From: Rufibacter tibetensis
GTDB lineage: Bacteria > Bacteroidota > Bacteroidia > Cytophagales > Hymenobacteraceae
Length of the DNA: 64,000 nt
Direction: 5' to 3'
NCBI RefSeq assembly: GCF_001310085.1
Contig: NZ_CP012643.1
Location: 899,001 to 963,000 of the forward strand
The notes beneath the pieces were generated by a model. That model was not told the DNA's origin. It saw nothing but the letters and a program-made list of their open reading frames with translations, and did no database searches. A program made the position numbers and the translations under genes. Positions 15,810 through 24,284 of the stretch are shown here, piece after piece; position 1 is the stretch's first letter, and each line of letters begins with the position of its first letter.

Positions 15810-15857
15810 AAAGCTGTTTTGGATCTCTTTTCCTGAAAAGAGATCCAAAACAGCTTT
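15810..15857. terminator. Bidirectional terminator built on palindrome copy 10
   Basis: Bases 15810-15832 pair perfectly with 15835-15857 (23 bp, 2-nt loop). The inner 36 bases (15816-15851) are a family copy with blocks GTTTTGGATCTC, TTTTCCTGAAAA, GAGATCCAAAAC. It separates the convergent flavin reductase and ald genes, showing that members of the repeat family can serve as terminators. Confidence 0.88.
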
Positions 15858-15902
15858 CTGCTTTAGTTAAAAACGACCAGTTAAAACTTAATCTATCAAT
15901 CC

Positions 15903-17144
15903 TTAATTCCGGACAGCAATCATCAGGCTCAACTCTTTGTACCGCATGTTGAATTTCTTTGCGATGGCGGCATTGGTAAGGCTGCCTTTGTAAATGTAAA
16001 CGCCGCTGCGATAATGCTCGTGGGTGAAGAGGGCTTCGTTTACGCCGCCGTATTTAGAAATCTCCAGGAACATGGGCGTAAAGATGTTGCTTAGAGCTTT
16101 GGTAGCCGTGCGCGGAACCCTTGACGGAATGTTTGGAACACAGTAGTGAATCACATCATATTTCCGGTAGACAGGGCGCTTGTGCGTGGTCATCTCTGAG
16201 GTCTCAAAACAACCGCCTTCGTCAATGCTCACGTCAATAATGACTGAGCCAGGGTTCATTTTGGCGACTACCTCTTCTGAAATCATGCACGGTACCTGGC
16301 CGTCTTCGGTGGTAACCGCTCCTATCACCACATCCGCGTCCTGAATCTCTTTGTGCAGTATGGTGTGGTCTAACGTGGAGGTGAAGAGTTGGGTACCTAC
16401 GTTCTGCTTAAGGCGGCGTAGTTTGTAGAGGTGGTCATCAAAGACCTTTACTTCGGCACCAAGACCTAGGGCAGCACGAGTGGCGTATTCAGCCACAGTA
16501 CCGGCCCCGATGATGACTACTTTGGACGGTGGCACACCCGTTATTCCGCCCAGAATCACCCCTTTTCCTTCGTTACTGCTGCTTAGGTATTCAGCGGCAA
16601 TCAGCATGACGGTACTGCCTGCAATTTCGCTCATGGCCCGTACCACCGGTTTTGTGTCTGATTTGTCCTTTAAAAGTTCAAAAGAGATAGCGCTGATCTT
16701 TTTCTTGCAAAGAGCGCTAATGTATTCTGAGGTGAGGCTACCAATTTGCAACGCCGAGATGAGGGTTTGTCCGGGTTTGAAGAACTCCAGTTCATCATAA
16801 GTAGGCGGGGCAATCTTGAGGAGGATGTCTGCCTCGTAAACTTCTTTGGTGGAGTAGACAATTACGCCGCCCGCCTCAGAATATTCATGGTCAGAGTACT
16901 TGGAGGGGGCACCGGCACCGGATTCAATCCAAACCTCATGCCCGTTGTCGGTGAGTTGTTTCACCGCCTCAGGAGTAAGGCCTATGCGGTTTTCCTGTAG
17001 AGAAGACTCTTTGGGGAGACCAATAAACAAACTCCGTTTGCGGGTCTCAACCGCCAACATTGACTCTTTGGGCATAAGACTGCGGGCTGTAGCCTTGGTC
17101 AATGCCTCAAACCCGCTGTTCTTCTCCGTCATTTCCTCCATCAT
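15903..17144 (-). CDS. ald: Alanine dehydrogenase
   Basis: NAD-dependent enzyme interconverting alanine and pyruvate plus ammonium. The AlaDH/PNT N-terminal domain is seen in IGLPKESSLQENRIGLTPEAV and SKYSDHEYSEAGG, and the NAD-binding domain in KVVIIGAGTVAEYATRAALGLGAEVKVFDD (GxGxxxxxA). The end region HYCVPNIPSRVPRTATKALSN is typical. The protein is 413 residues, about 40 longer than Bacillus Ald, owing to an N-terminal extension common in Bacteroidota. The start is uncertain: ATG 17144 overlaps tsaE by 38 bases, ATG 17132 by 26. Last gene of the porX-tsaE-ald cluster. Confidence 0.9.
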   Translation of the reverse strand: MMEEMTEKNSGFEALTKATARSLMPKESMLAVETRKRSLFIGLPKESSLQENRIGLTPEAVKQLTDNGHEVWIESGAGAPSKYSDHEYSEAGGVIVYSTKEVYEADILLKIAPPTYDELEFFKPGQTLISALQIGSLTSEYISALCKKKISAISFELLKDKSDTKPVVRAMSEIAGSTVMLIAAEYLSSSNEGKGVILGGITGVPPSKVVIIGAGTVAEYATRAALGLGAEVKVFDDHLYKLRRLKQNVGTQLFTSTLDHTILHKEIQDADVVIGAVTTEDGQVPCMISEEVVAKMNPGSVIIDVSIDEGGCFETSEMTTHKRPVYRKYDVIHYCVPNIPSRVPRTATKALSNIFTPMFLEISKYGGVNEALFTHEHYRSGVYIYKGSLTNAAIAKKFNMRYKELSLMIAVRN

Positions 17145-17586
17145 ATACTCTCATACTAATGATACGCGCTTCTTCGGTCTCTCCTGTTTCTATAGACACT
17201 TCTACCCCCTCATCGGGCAGTAGATTTGCTACTTTAGAGGGCCATTCTATGAGGCAAAGGTTACCGGAACTGAAATATTCCAGCGCTCCCATATCTAGGG
17301 CCTCTTCCTCATTTTCGACCCTATAAAAATCAAAATGGTAAATGAGTTCCCCACCTTCCCCTTCGTACTCATTCACGAGGGAAAACGTAGGGCTGCTAAC
17401 CGGCTCATGAACCCCTTTCTGGGCACATATTGCCTTGATAAAGGTGGTTTTACCCGCCGCCATTTCACCTTCAAACAAAATTATCTTTTTTTGTCCGATA
17501 AATGATAATAAATCAGCGGCAGCGGCGGGTAAATCCGATTTTGTGGAGAGATGAAGCGTTTGTTCACGCGTTCCCTTATCAGGCAT
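17107..17586 (-). CDS. tsaE: tRNA t6A37 threonylcarbamoyl adenosine biosynthesis ATPase TsaE
   Basis: ATPase of the TsaBDE complex that makes N6-threonylcarbamoyladenosine at tRNA position 37. The P-loop GEMAAGKT is at residues 40-47, and SSPTFSLVNEYEG and HFDFYRVENEEEALDMG are family signatures. Length 159 residues. It overlaps porX by 8 bases upstream and ald by about 26-38 bases downstream, so the three genes form one transcript. Confidence 0.93.
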   Translation of the reverse strand: MPDKGTREQTLHLSTKSDLPAAAADLLSFIGQKKIILFEGEMAAGKTTFIKAICAQKGVHEPVSSPTFSLVNEYEGEGGELIYHFDFYRVENEEEALDMGALEYFSSGNLCLIEWPSKVANLLPDEGVEVSIETGETEEARIISMRVYDGGNDGEEQRV

Positions 17587-19141
17587 TTTTAGTAGAAAGT
17601 GTTATAAACGGAATGATACATTCCTCCAAAGATACGCCCCCGTGCTGGAACGTGTCTTTGTAATGGTTCACGTAGTAGTTGTAATTATTAGGGTACGCAA
17701 AAAAGTCATCGTTCATGGCGAACACGTAGGCCGTAGACACGTTGCTTTTGGGCAAGTGAAAACGCTCCGGCTTGCGGCACACTAATACATCCTTCTCGGT
17801 GAAGCCCAAGTTCTTGCCGTGCTTGTAGCGCAGGTTGGTGTTAGTGTTGCGGTCGCCCACAATCTTGAATGGCTTTTTTACGCGCACGGTACCGTGGTCT
17901 GTGGTGATGATGAGACGGCCCTTGCGGTCCGCAATGGCTTTAAGGGTATCAAACAGAGGCGAGTGCATAAACCAGGAACGCGTCAGAGAACGATAGGCAG
18001 CCTCATCGGCGGCTAGTTCCCTGATCATCTGCATGTCTGTACGGGCATGGGAGAGCATGTCCACGAAGTTGTAGACAATCACGTTGAGCTTGTTGTTCTC
18101 CAAGTTATTGAACTTGGTTAAAAGCTCCTTTCCGGCGTTATTATTCGTGATTTTATGGTAGCTGAACTTATCACTGATCTTGTTCTGCTGAAACTGGATT
18201 TCCAGGAAATCTTCTTCGTGCAGGTTCTTGCCTTCTTCCTCATCATCAGACACCCACAGGTTAGGGTAGCGTTTGGCAATGTCGGCGGGCAGCATGCCTG
18301 AGAAAATGGCGTTACGGGCGTAAGCAGTGGTAGTAGGCAATATGGAGTAATACATCTCCTCCTGCTCCACGTTGAAATAGTCTGTGATGATGGGTTCCAG
18401 TACTTTCCATTGGTCATAGCGCAGGTTGTCTATCAAGACAAAGTACACCGGCACATCGCTTTCCTTCATCATCGGGAAAACGCGGTCCTTAAACAGCCTG
18501 TGTGACATCAACGGAATCTCATCGGTTTCGTCGTTCACCCACTCTTCATAATTGTCCATGATGAACTTCGCGAAGTTGGTGTTGGCCTCGTCTTTCTGCA
18601 TGTTGATCACCTCGGCCATGCTTTTGCCTTCCGTGTCAGCAATCTCCAGTTCCCAGAAAACCAATTTCTTGTATACATCGGCCCATTCCTGGTAATTCAG
18701 GCGTTCCCCGAAAGCCATGCCCAAGGTTCTGAAGTCGCGCTGGTACGAACTGTTGGTTCTTTCCTCTACCAGACGGCGGTTGTCCAGAATCTTCTTGATA
18801 GAAAGCAGTATCTGGTTCGGGTTGATGGGCTTGATAAGGTAATCGGCTATTTTAGACCCGATGGCCTCTTCCATGATGTGTTCTTCCTCGCTTTTGGTTA
18901 TCATGACCACCGGTAGCGTAGGCCGAACGGCTTTAATTTCACTTAAGGCCTCTAAACCACTTAGGCCGGGCATGTTTTCGTCTAAGAAGACAAGGTCATA
19001 CGTCTGCTCCTGCACCTTCTCCACAGCATCGGCCCCGCTGTTTACCGGGGTGATGTCGTAACCTCTGTCAGTTAAGAAGAGAATATGCGGCTTGAGGAGG
19101 TCAATCTCGTCGTCCGCCCACAAAATAGTATATCTTTGCAT
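17579..19141 (-). CDS. porX: T9SS response regulator PorX (receiver plus PglZ domain)
   Basis: Two-component response regulator that in Bacteroidota controls the type IX secretion system with the sensor PorY and sigma factor SigP. Residues 1-120 are a receiver domain with acidic pocket D10-D11, phospho-acceptor D54 (FLDENMP) and the TK/KP motifs (VMITKS, LIKPINP). The remaining 400 residues carry an alkaline-phosphatase-like PglZ domain with IDNLRYDQW, TTTAYARNA, FVDMLSHARTD and TTDHGTVRV. No DNA-binding domain is present, as expected. Length 520 residues is standard. The T9SS-sorted GH74 protein in this same window is a likely client of the secretion system it governs. First gene of an overlapping cluster with tsaE and ald. 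Confidence 0.95.
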   Translation of the reverse strand: MQRYTILWADDEIDLLKPHILFLTDRGYDITPVNSGADAVEKVQEQTYDLVFLDENMPGLSGLEALSEIKAVRPTLPVVMITKSEEEHIMEEAIGSKIADYLIKPINPNQILLSIKKILDNRRLVEERTNSSYQRDFRTLGMAFGERLNYQEWADVYKKLVFWELEIADTEGKSMAEVINMQKDEANTNFAKFIMDNYEEWVNDETDEIPLMSHRLFKDRVFPMMKESDVPVYFVLIDNLRYDQWKVLEPIITDYFNVEQEEMYYSILPTTTAYARNAIFSGMLPADIAKRYPNLWVSDDEEEGKNLHEEDFLEIQFQQNKISDKFSYHKITNNNAGKELLTKFNNLENNKLNVIVYNFVDMLSHARTDMQMIRELAADEAAYRSLTRSWFMHSPLFDTLKAIADRKGRLIITTDHGTVRVKKPFKIVGDRNTNTNLRYKHGKNLGFTEKDVLVCRKPERFHLPKSNVSTAYVFAMNDDFFAYPNNYNYYVNHYKDTFQHGGVSLEECIIPFITLSTKNA

Positions 19142-19180
19142 GGCTAGTTATTGTTTTTTCACAGCGTGTATAGGGCTGGC

Positions 19181-19216
19181 GTTTCTTGCGTTATTTCTAA
19201 AAAATAGCACCTAATC
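19181..19216. repeat. 36-nt family palindrome, weak copy
   Basis: Blocks GTTTCTTGCGTT, ATTTCTAAAAAA, TAGCACCTAATC fit the 36-nt frame, but both arms are far from consensus. Sits in the divergent gap between porX and the HD gene. Confidence 0.35.
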
Positions 19217-19289
19217 TGTAAATGCTTTTCGTACTTATACGCATACTTTTACATTTACCGACAACGGACACTAGAAGAACTAAGTTATC

Positions 19290-20528
19290 TTGAATAAGAA
19301 AAAAATCTTCAACGACCCGGTTTACGGCTTCATCACGGTTCCGTCTGACCTTCTTTTTGACATCATCCAGCACCCCTACTTTCAGCGCCTTCGGCGGATA
19401 AAGCAGTTAGGGCTTACAGAGTTTGTGTATCCGGGGGCGTTGCATACCCGCTTTCACCACGCATTGGGTGCCATGCACCTCATGAGCATTGCCCTTCAGA
19501 GCCTGAGTGGCAAAGATAACATCATAACTGACAAAGAATGCGAAGCTTCCATGGCGGCTATTTTGCTTCATGACGTGGGGCACGGCCCGTTCTCGCACGC
19601 CTTGGAGACCGCTATCTTTGATCAGGTACCCCATGAGCAGATTTCATTGCATATCATGGAACTGCTGAACCAGGAGTTTGGTGGCCGCCTGCAATTGGCC
19701 ATAGACATCTTCACCGATAATTACCACCGCCACTTCTTTCACCAACTGGTTTCCAGCCAACTAGACGTGGACCGTCTGGATTACCTTAACCGCGACAGCT
19801 TTTACACTGGCGTGTCTGAAGGAAAAATAGGCGCAGACCGGCTGCTCAAAATGTTGAACGTAGCCGATGACCAATTAGTGGTAGAGGAAAAAGGTATTTA
19901 CTCCATTGAGAGTTTTTTGGTGAGCCGCCGGCTTATGTACTGGCAGGTGTACATGCACAAAACCGTAACTAGCGCCGAGCAAATGGTCATGAAGATCATG
20001 CAGCGGGCGCGTGAGCTTACCCAACGCGGCTATGATGTACCCGCCAGCACCAACCTGCAGTTCTTCCTGCGTGAGAGCCTTTCCATTCTGGACTTTGAAC
20101 GGGACCCAACCATTCTGAAACGCTTCGTTTCTTTAGATGACTATGATGTCTGGAGCGGGATAAAAGCCTGGGCCGAACACCCCGATAAGATCTTAAGCTA
20201 CCTTTCTACCTGTCTTTTGGAGCGGAAACTCTTCAAAATACTCCTCTCTCCTACTCCCTTTGATCTGGATTTCCTGGTGGGTGTAAGGGAGTTGGCTCAG
20301 GAGAACTTTGGCATTTCTGCTGAGGAGGCGCACTATATGGTGGTAGAAGGTAAGATCAGTAACAATGCCTATGAATCTGGAGGCGAGAACATAAATGTTC
20401 TCACTAAACAAAGCCTGGTAGTAGATGTAGCCGTGGCCTCAGATTTACCAAATATTCAAGCCTTGAGCAAAAAAGTAGAGAAGTACTACGTGTGTTATCC
20501 TAAAGAAATCACCAGAATGAGTTTATAG
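19290..20528 (+). CDS. HD-domain phosphohydrolase (dGTPase-like)
   Basis: Cytoplasmic metal-dependent phosphohydrolase of 412 residues. The HD motif is seen as RFHHALGAMHL (H56/H57) and LLHDVGHGPFSHALE (H94-D95), followed by SSQLDVDRLDYLNRDSFYTGV, all as in the dGTP triphosphohydrolase-like family related to Bacillus YwfO and SAMHD1. The start is TTG 19290: MNKKKIFNDPVYGFI is the conserved N-terminus and no ATG is close. It probably hydrolyses nucleotides, but the substrate is not proven for this subgroup. Divergent from porX. Confidence 0.88.
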   Translation: MNKKKIFNDPVYGFITVPSDLLFDIIQHPYFQRLRRIKQLGLTEFVYPGALHTRFHHALGAMHLMSIALQSLSGKDNIITDKECEASMAAILLHDVGHGPFSHALETAIFDQVPHEQISLHIMELLNQEFGGRLQLAIDIFTDNYHRHFFHQLVSSQLDVDRLDYLNRDSFYTGVSEGKIGADRLLKMLNVADDQLVVEEKGIYSIESFLVSRRLMYWQVYMHKTVTSAEQMVMKIMQRARELTQRGYDVPASTNLQFFLRESLSILDFERDPTILKRFVSLDDYDVWSGIKAWAEHPDKILSYLSTCLLERKLFKILLSPTPFDLDFLVGVRELAQENFGISAEEAHYMVVEGKISNNAYESGGENINVLTKQSLVVDVAVASDLPNIQALSKKVEKYYVCYPKEITRMSL

Positions 20529-20540
20529 ATGGCAACTGTG

Positions 20541-20575
20541 TCTTAGGCCTGTTTTGCTTTAAATACCATGAAAGC
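20541..20575. repeat. 36-nt family palindrome, half copy
   Basis: Left arm TCTTAGGCCTG then TTTTGC; the right half (AAAGCCGC) is decayed. Confidence 0.4.
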
Positions 20576-20628
20576 CGCATTTAGCTTCCATTCTCTTCAC
20601 ACTAAACTTTATTTAGTCTATTCCTTAC

Positions 20629-21042
20629 ATGATCATTTATCAAAGTGGCTTGATCACCTTAGACTACGACCCAGCCACTGATATTCTATACATAAAATGG
20701 CCGGATGTCCAAGATTTTCTTGTGCCAGAGATCAAGCAGGCACTACACATCTTGGTAGATCATATTAGAAGCTATGACATCAAGAAGCTTTTAATTGAAT
20801 CAAGTAAAGCCTCTTTGGATATACCCGGAGACGAGTATAAAGTAGTAGTGAATGAATTTGGGCAGAACCTCATGAACTCCCGGTTAGAGAAGTTAGCCCG
20901 TATCTTAACTCCTAACACTATGCGGGAAACGAAGGTAGAAGAAGTCAAGCAAGAGCTTAACTTCTCCGTAGCTATGCGCACGTTCACTGATAAAAAGAAA
21001 GCCCTTTCGTGGCTAAAAGGAACAGTGGCGGAAGAAGCTTAA
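20629..21042 (+). CDS. STAS/SpoIIAA-like small protein
   Basis: Cytoplasmic protein of 137 residues, unknown function. The sequence LDYDPATDILYIKWPDVQDFLVPEI, HILVDHIRSYDIKKLLIESSKA and the C-terminal FTDKKKALSWLKG match the SpoIIAA/STAS-like fold seen in many Bacteroidota single-domain proteins, where the last motif (D..KAL.WL) is characteristic. ATG 20629 is the only sensible start. It stands alone between an HD hydrolase gene and a strong convergent terminator. Confidence 0.75.
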   Translation: MIIYQSGLITLDYDPATDILYIKWPDVQDFLVPEIKQALHILVDHIRSYDIKKLLIESSKASLDIPGDEYKVVVNEFGQNLMNSRLEKLARILTPNTMRETKVEEVKQELNFSVAMRTFTDKKKALSWLKGTVAEEA

Positions 21043-21085
21043 CTATGCGGGGAAATATCAAATTGGGTTTGATTCTAACTTAATC

Positions 21086-21121
21086 ACTCTAGGCCTGTTT
21101 CAAGGAAAGTAAGCCTTAAAC
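21086..21121. repeat. 36-nt family palindrome, copy 11
   Basis: Blocks ACTCTAGGCCTG, TTTCAAGGAAAG, TAAGCCTTAAAC; inner arms pair with one mismatch. Confidence 0.75.
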
Positions 21122-21200
21122 CCCTTGCCGTCTTTAAATTTAAGCAAGCTTATAAGGTCTGTTCAATATTAGTATTACGCTTTTATTCTGGACAGGCAAT

Positions 21201-21264
21201 AGTTTTAACCTAAATAAAAAAGGAAGAGCAGTTTTGCTCTTCCTTTTTTATTTAGGTTAAAACT
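21201..21264. terminator. 30-bp perfect hairpin, bidirectional terminator
   Basis: Bases 21201-21230 pair perfectly with 21235-21264 with a 4-nt loop GTTT; core AGGAAGAGCA/TGCTCTTCCT flanked by A6 and T6. It separates the STAS-like gene (+) from the first PUL (-). The longest perfect stem in the window. Confidence 0.92.
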
Positions 21265-21328
21265 AAGTTACGTAACTGAAGCCTTTATATTATGAAAGCT
21301 CTTCATACGTAAAATGTCAAAGGTTTTA

Positions 21329-22501
21329 TTAAGGAATGACATTTGGTACTACCCGCAGGTTGTCAATCCCGAATTGGGCTTTTGTACCCGGTCCTACAAA
21401 ATGGAAGGAAACAGCGTAGCCATTTGCATTATAAGTAAACGTGTTTCCATTTCTGTTATTAGCCTCATAAATATCCTTAAAAGGAATAGTTACCGTTTGC
21501 CATTTATTCTGAGTATTGATATTTGGGCTCCAAGAATAAGTAGCCTTATCTCTTCCTCCTGGATCACCAGTACCAAAGTGAATTCTAGCACCATTATAAA
21601 CCAATGGAGACACTGTATTTATCTCAAATTTCAAGACATAATTGGCAGGATTAGCAAAAGCAGCTGCTGGAATATTTTTGGTTTTTTGCTTTATAGTTCC
21701 ATCACCTACCCATGCTTCAAACCAACCACCAGTATCTACTTTATCCAGGCGCAGGAATTTGCCACTGATAGGTCTAATATTACCATCTCCGCTAGAGATA
21801 AAGTTAGGACCATGCCACCAGCCGGTAAAATCCGTATCCTCATAATCAGCAATTAGGTTGCGGTTATCGCGGAACCAGAAAACTGATTCTGACTCGCCGA
21901 ACTTGCTTTTGATCGTTAAAGGTCCAGGTTGAGCAGTAGCAGGCACTCTTACCTGTAGTACATTAGATTTTGCTTCAACAACTTCAGCTTTTACTTTAGT
22001 ATTATTGGCACCGGTAAAGAAAACTTCCACCGGGGCATAGAAGAAGTCGCCTCTGATGACTGCTATTTCTCCGGCTGCCACGTACTCACTTTCCATAAAA
22101 GTTGGCTTTGGCTCACTAATATCAACTGCAAAGTCATGCAACAATTCTTCACCATTAGCGAATACAAGCCGCATTTTATTGGTGATTTCATTAGGAATCT
22201 CTGTAGGTACCCGGGTAATGATAGAAGTATTGGTAATGAAGGTAGATTGAAGCGCTGCCTTTCGGTCATTTATCCATAACTCACGCACATTACCTAAGTT
22301 TTCACCTATGATAGCAATCATTCTCCCCTGAGAAGCCTCTGTAATCAGGGAATCTGCTGCTGCCGGGCGGGTAACCCGGATGTGGGTAATCATAGGTTTA
22401 CCGCCATTCGAAAGATCATCATCTTCCGAACAGCTGGTGAAAGTCCCTGCCATTACTAAGGCAACTACAAGGAACAAGACGTATTTTATTTGACTTTTCA
22501 T
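21329..22501 (-). CDS. Surface glycan-binding lipoprotein (IPT/TIG type)
   Basis: Predicted outer-surface lipoprotein of 390 residues, lipobox TFTSC (C24) followed by SEDDD, an acidic surface-export signal seen in Bacteroidota. Residues about 37-210 contain two IPT/TIG-like Ig domains (ITHIRVTRP ... GRMIAIIGENLGNV, then PTFMESEYVAAGEIAVIRGDFFYAPVEV). The C-terminal about 180 residues are a beta-sandwich (NLIADYEDTDFTGWWHG, FLRLDKVDTGGWFEAWVGDG, FGIDNLRVVP) like the carbohydrate-binding region of SusE/F-position proteins. Third gene of the SusC-SusD operon, 31 bases after SusD. Ligand unknown. Confidence 0.85.
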   Translation of the reverse strand: MKSQIKYVLFLVVALVMAGTFTSCSEDDDLSNGGKPMITHIRVTRPAAADSLITEASQGRMIAIIGENLGNVRELWINDRKAALQSTFITNTSIITRVPTEIPNEITNKMRLVFANGEELLHDFAVDISEPKPTFMESEYVAAGEIAVIRGDFFYAPVEVFFTGANNTKVKAEVVEAKSNVLQVRVPATAQPGPLTIKSKFGESESVFWFRDNRNLIADYEDTDFTGWWHGPNFISSGDGNIRPISGKFLRLDKVDTGGWFEAWVGDGTIKQKTKNIPAAAFANPANYVLKFEINTVSPLVYNGARIHFGTGDPGGRDKATYSWSPNINTQNKWQTVTIPFKDIYEANNRNGNTFTYNANGYAVSFHFVGPGTKAQFGIDNLRVVPNVIP

Positions 22502-22532
22502 ATGATTTTCACTTTCTAAACCAGATTTCTAA

Positions 22533-24260
22533 TTAATCAAATTTATAATCAACCGCTGGTTGCGCTAAGCTTGGCGATTGGCTAAGTTCCACAGATGGTA
22601 ACGGCATAAAGAAGTTACTAGCGCTTACGTTAGGATTCCGTTCAGTCATCCAAGAAGTTTTAGTAAATGTCCAGCCAGTTGGATTAGGAAAACGATCTGG
22701 CTTAGCCAAGAACAAGGCACGGTCTTGGTTATTTATGATACTATATGCTTTCTGCGGATTATAGTAATGGATTCTGACTAATTCATACCAGGTTAGACTT
22801 TCCATGGCAAACTCCTTCACCCATTCTTCAAACACCTGGTCTCTTCCAGAGGTAGGATAGTTACGAGCCATCTGAATTGGTCCGGCTACAGATGGTAGGC
22901 CAGCACGGTTGCGGATATCATTAAAGTATTGAACCGCAATAGGATCAGAAGTTGATTCAGCATTTCCAATGGCAGCATCAACATAAGTCAGGTACATTTC
23001 TGCTAAGCGCATCATATACGTATTGTGCGGATATCTTTGTTGAGCGGCTTGTCCACCCAAATCCAGATCGTTTCCAACTACATACTTTTTGATAACAGCA
23101 AAATTATTAGTTGCCGTAGCGCCAGGGGCAGCCCAGGTTAATTTCTCCTTTGTAACCTTGTTAGTGATTTCCGGATAGTGGAAACCAGGCAGCATAAAGG
23201 TGGCTTTTAACCGTTGGTCAGGGGTAGAGCCAAGGGTTTGTCCGTCATTAGCCGGATTAGCATCTCCTTGGTTTGTAATCAAGCCTTCATATAAACTCAT
23301 CATCCACCAGGTAGCGCTGTAGTTACCACCCCAACCATCGTTATTCACCGCTATTTCGCCCATTGGGTATATTTGGGAAGCCATGGTATTAGCTGCTGCG
23401 TAATTGTCGCCAAAAACCCACTGGTTTTCAAAAAGTGATTCAACGTTATTATCGTAAGGGTACTTGAAAAGATTCTCATAAGGTCTAACCAACGATTTAC
23501 CACTCTGGGTGATTACGCGTTGAGCATATTCTTTCGCCTTGTTCAAGAAATCCTGGTTCCGTTGTCCGCCTGATGAACCAACACCAGCCCGGGTAAGGTA
23601 GGTACGGGCTAACATACCTTCTGCCGACCATCTGGTTACTCTTCCGGGTTGTGTGGAAGTGAGAGGCAGGTTATCTGCTGCAAACAAATAATCACGGGTA
23701 ATAAACTCCCATACACTTGGAATAGTGTTTTTAACCTTACCAGGACTATTTAAATCTGCAACGTTGTCAGTGATAATAGGAACTTCCCCAAAAGTTGTTA
23801 CCAAAATGCTATAGGCAGTTGCGCGCATAAAACGTGCTTCACCAATTGCCTGGTTCTTAACCGCAACAGTTACGTCTGGCCCAGCTAACTTATTAATGTT
23901 ATAAATAGCCATGTTTGACTGCGCAATAACATTATAGCAAGCTTGGTAAGCCCATAAGGTAGATCTTGAAACGCCGGTAGCTCTGAAGAACACATTATCC
24001 CGCCGCTCTGCCGGACCATCCCATGGATAAAACAAAGTACCTCCGCGAATGTCACCTATGAAATAGGAGGCTTGGTCATGATAGTCTTTCCAGGCTACAT
24101 TATAAAGAGGGGAAGTCGCCGCTAAAATCTGGGCATCTGTTTTAAAGAAAGCACCGTCAGTTAACGTATCTAGTGGTGGCCTTTCTAAAAATTCATCTTT
24201 ACAACCGGTGAACATAGCCAGGGCGGCAAACGCCCCGGCTAAAATATATCTATTCATCAT
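22533..24260 (-). CDS. SusD/RagB-family outer membrane lipoprotein
   Basis: Glycan-capture lid of a SusCD importer. The 575-residue protein starts with a lipoprotein signal ending MFTGC (C20), followed by the family opening KDEFLERPPLDTLTDGAFF. TPR-like helices (ANMAIYNINKLAGPDVTVAVKNQAIGEARFMRATAYSILV) and the terminal block ELVRIHYYN ... FFMPLPSVELSQSPSLAQ are characteristic. It lies 24 bases downstream of its SusC partner. Base composition of this operon is visibly more AT-rich than the housekeeping genes. Confidence 0.95.
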   Translation of the reverse strand: MMNRYILAGAFAALAMFTGCKDEFLERPPLDTLTDGAFFKTDAQILAATSPLYNVAWKDYHDQASYFIGDIRGGTLFYPWDGPAERRDNVFFRATGVSRSTLWAYQACYNVIAQSNMAIYNINKLAGPDVTVAVKNQAIGEARFMRATAYSILVTTFGEVPIITDNVADLNSPGKVKNTIPSVWEFITRDYLFAADNLPLTSTQPGRVTRWSAEGMLARTYLTRAGVGSSGGQRNQDFLNKAKEYAQRVITQSGKSLVRPYENLFKYPYDNNVESLFENQWVFGDNYAAANTMASQIYPMGEIAVNNDGWGGNYSATWWMMSLYEGLITNQGDANPANDGQTLGSTPDQRLKATFMLPGFHYPEITNKVTKEKLTWAAPGATATNNFAVIKKYVVGNDLDLGGQAAQQRYPHNTYMMRLAEMYLTYVDAAIGNAESTSDPIAVQYFNDIRNRAGLPSVAGPIQMARNYPTSGRDQVFEEWVKEFAMESLTWYELVRIHYYNPQKAYSIINNQDRALFLAKPDRFPNPTGWTFTKTSWMTERNPNVSASNFFMPLPSVELSQSPSLAQPAVDYKFD

Positions 24261-24284
24261 ATTAAGTATTTCAGTTAAAATAAA

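Noticed and set aside
15753-15851. CRISPR array from two nearby 36-nt repeats
   Set aside because: The 36-nt units are palindromic, differ in sequence from copy to copy, are scattered singly over the whole window, and no cas gene or regular spacer is present.
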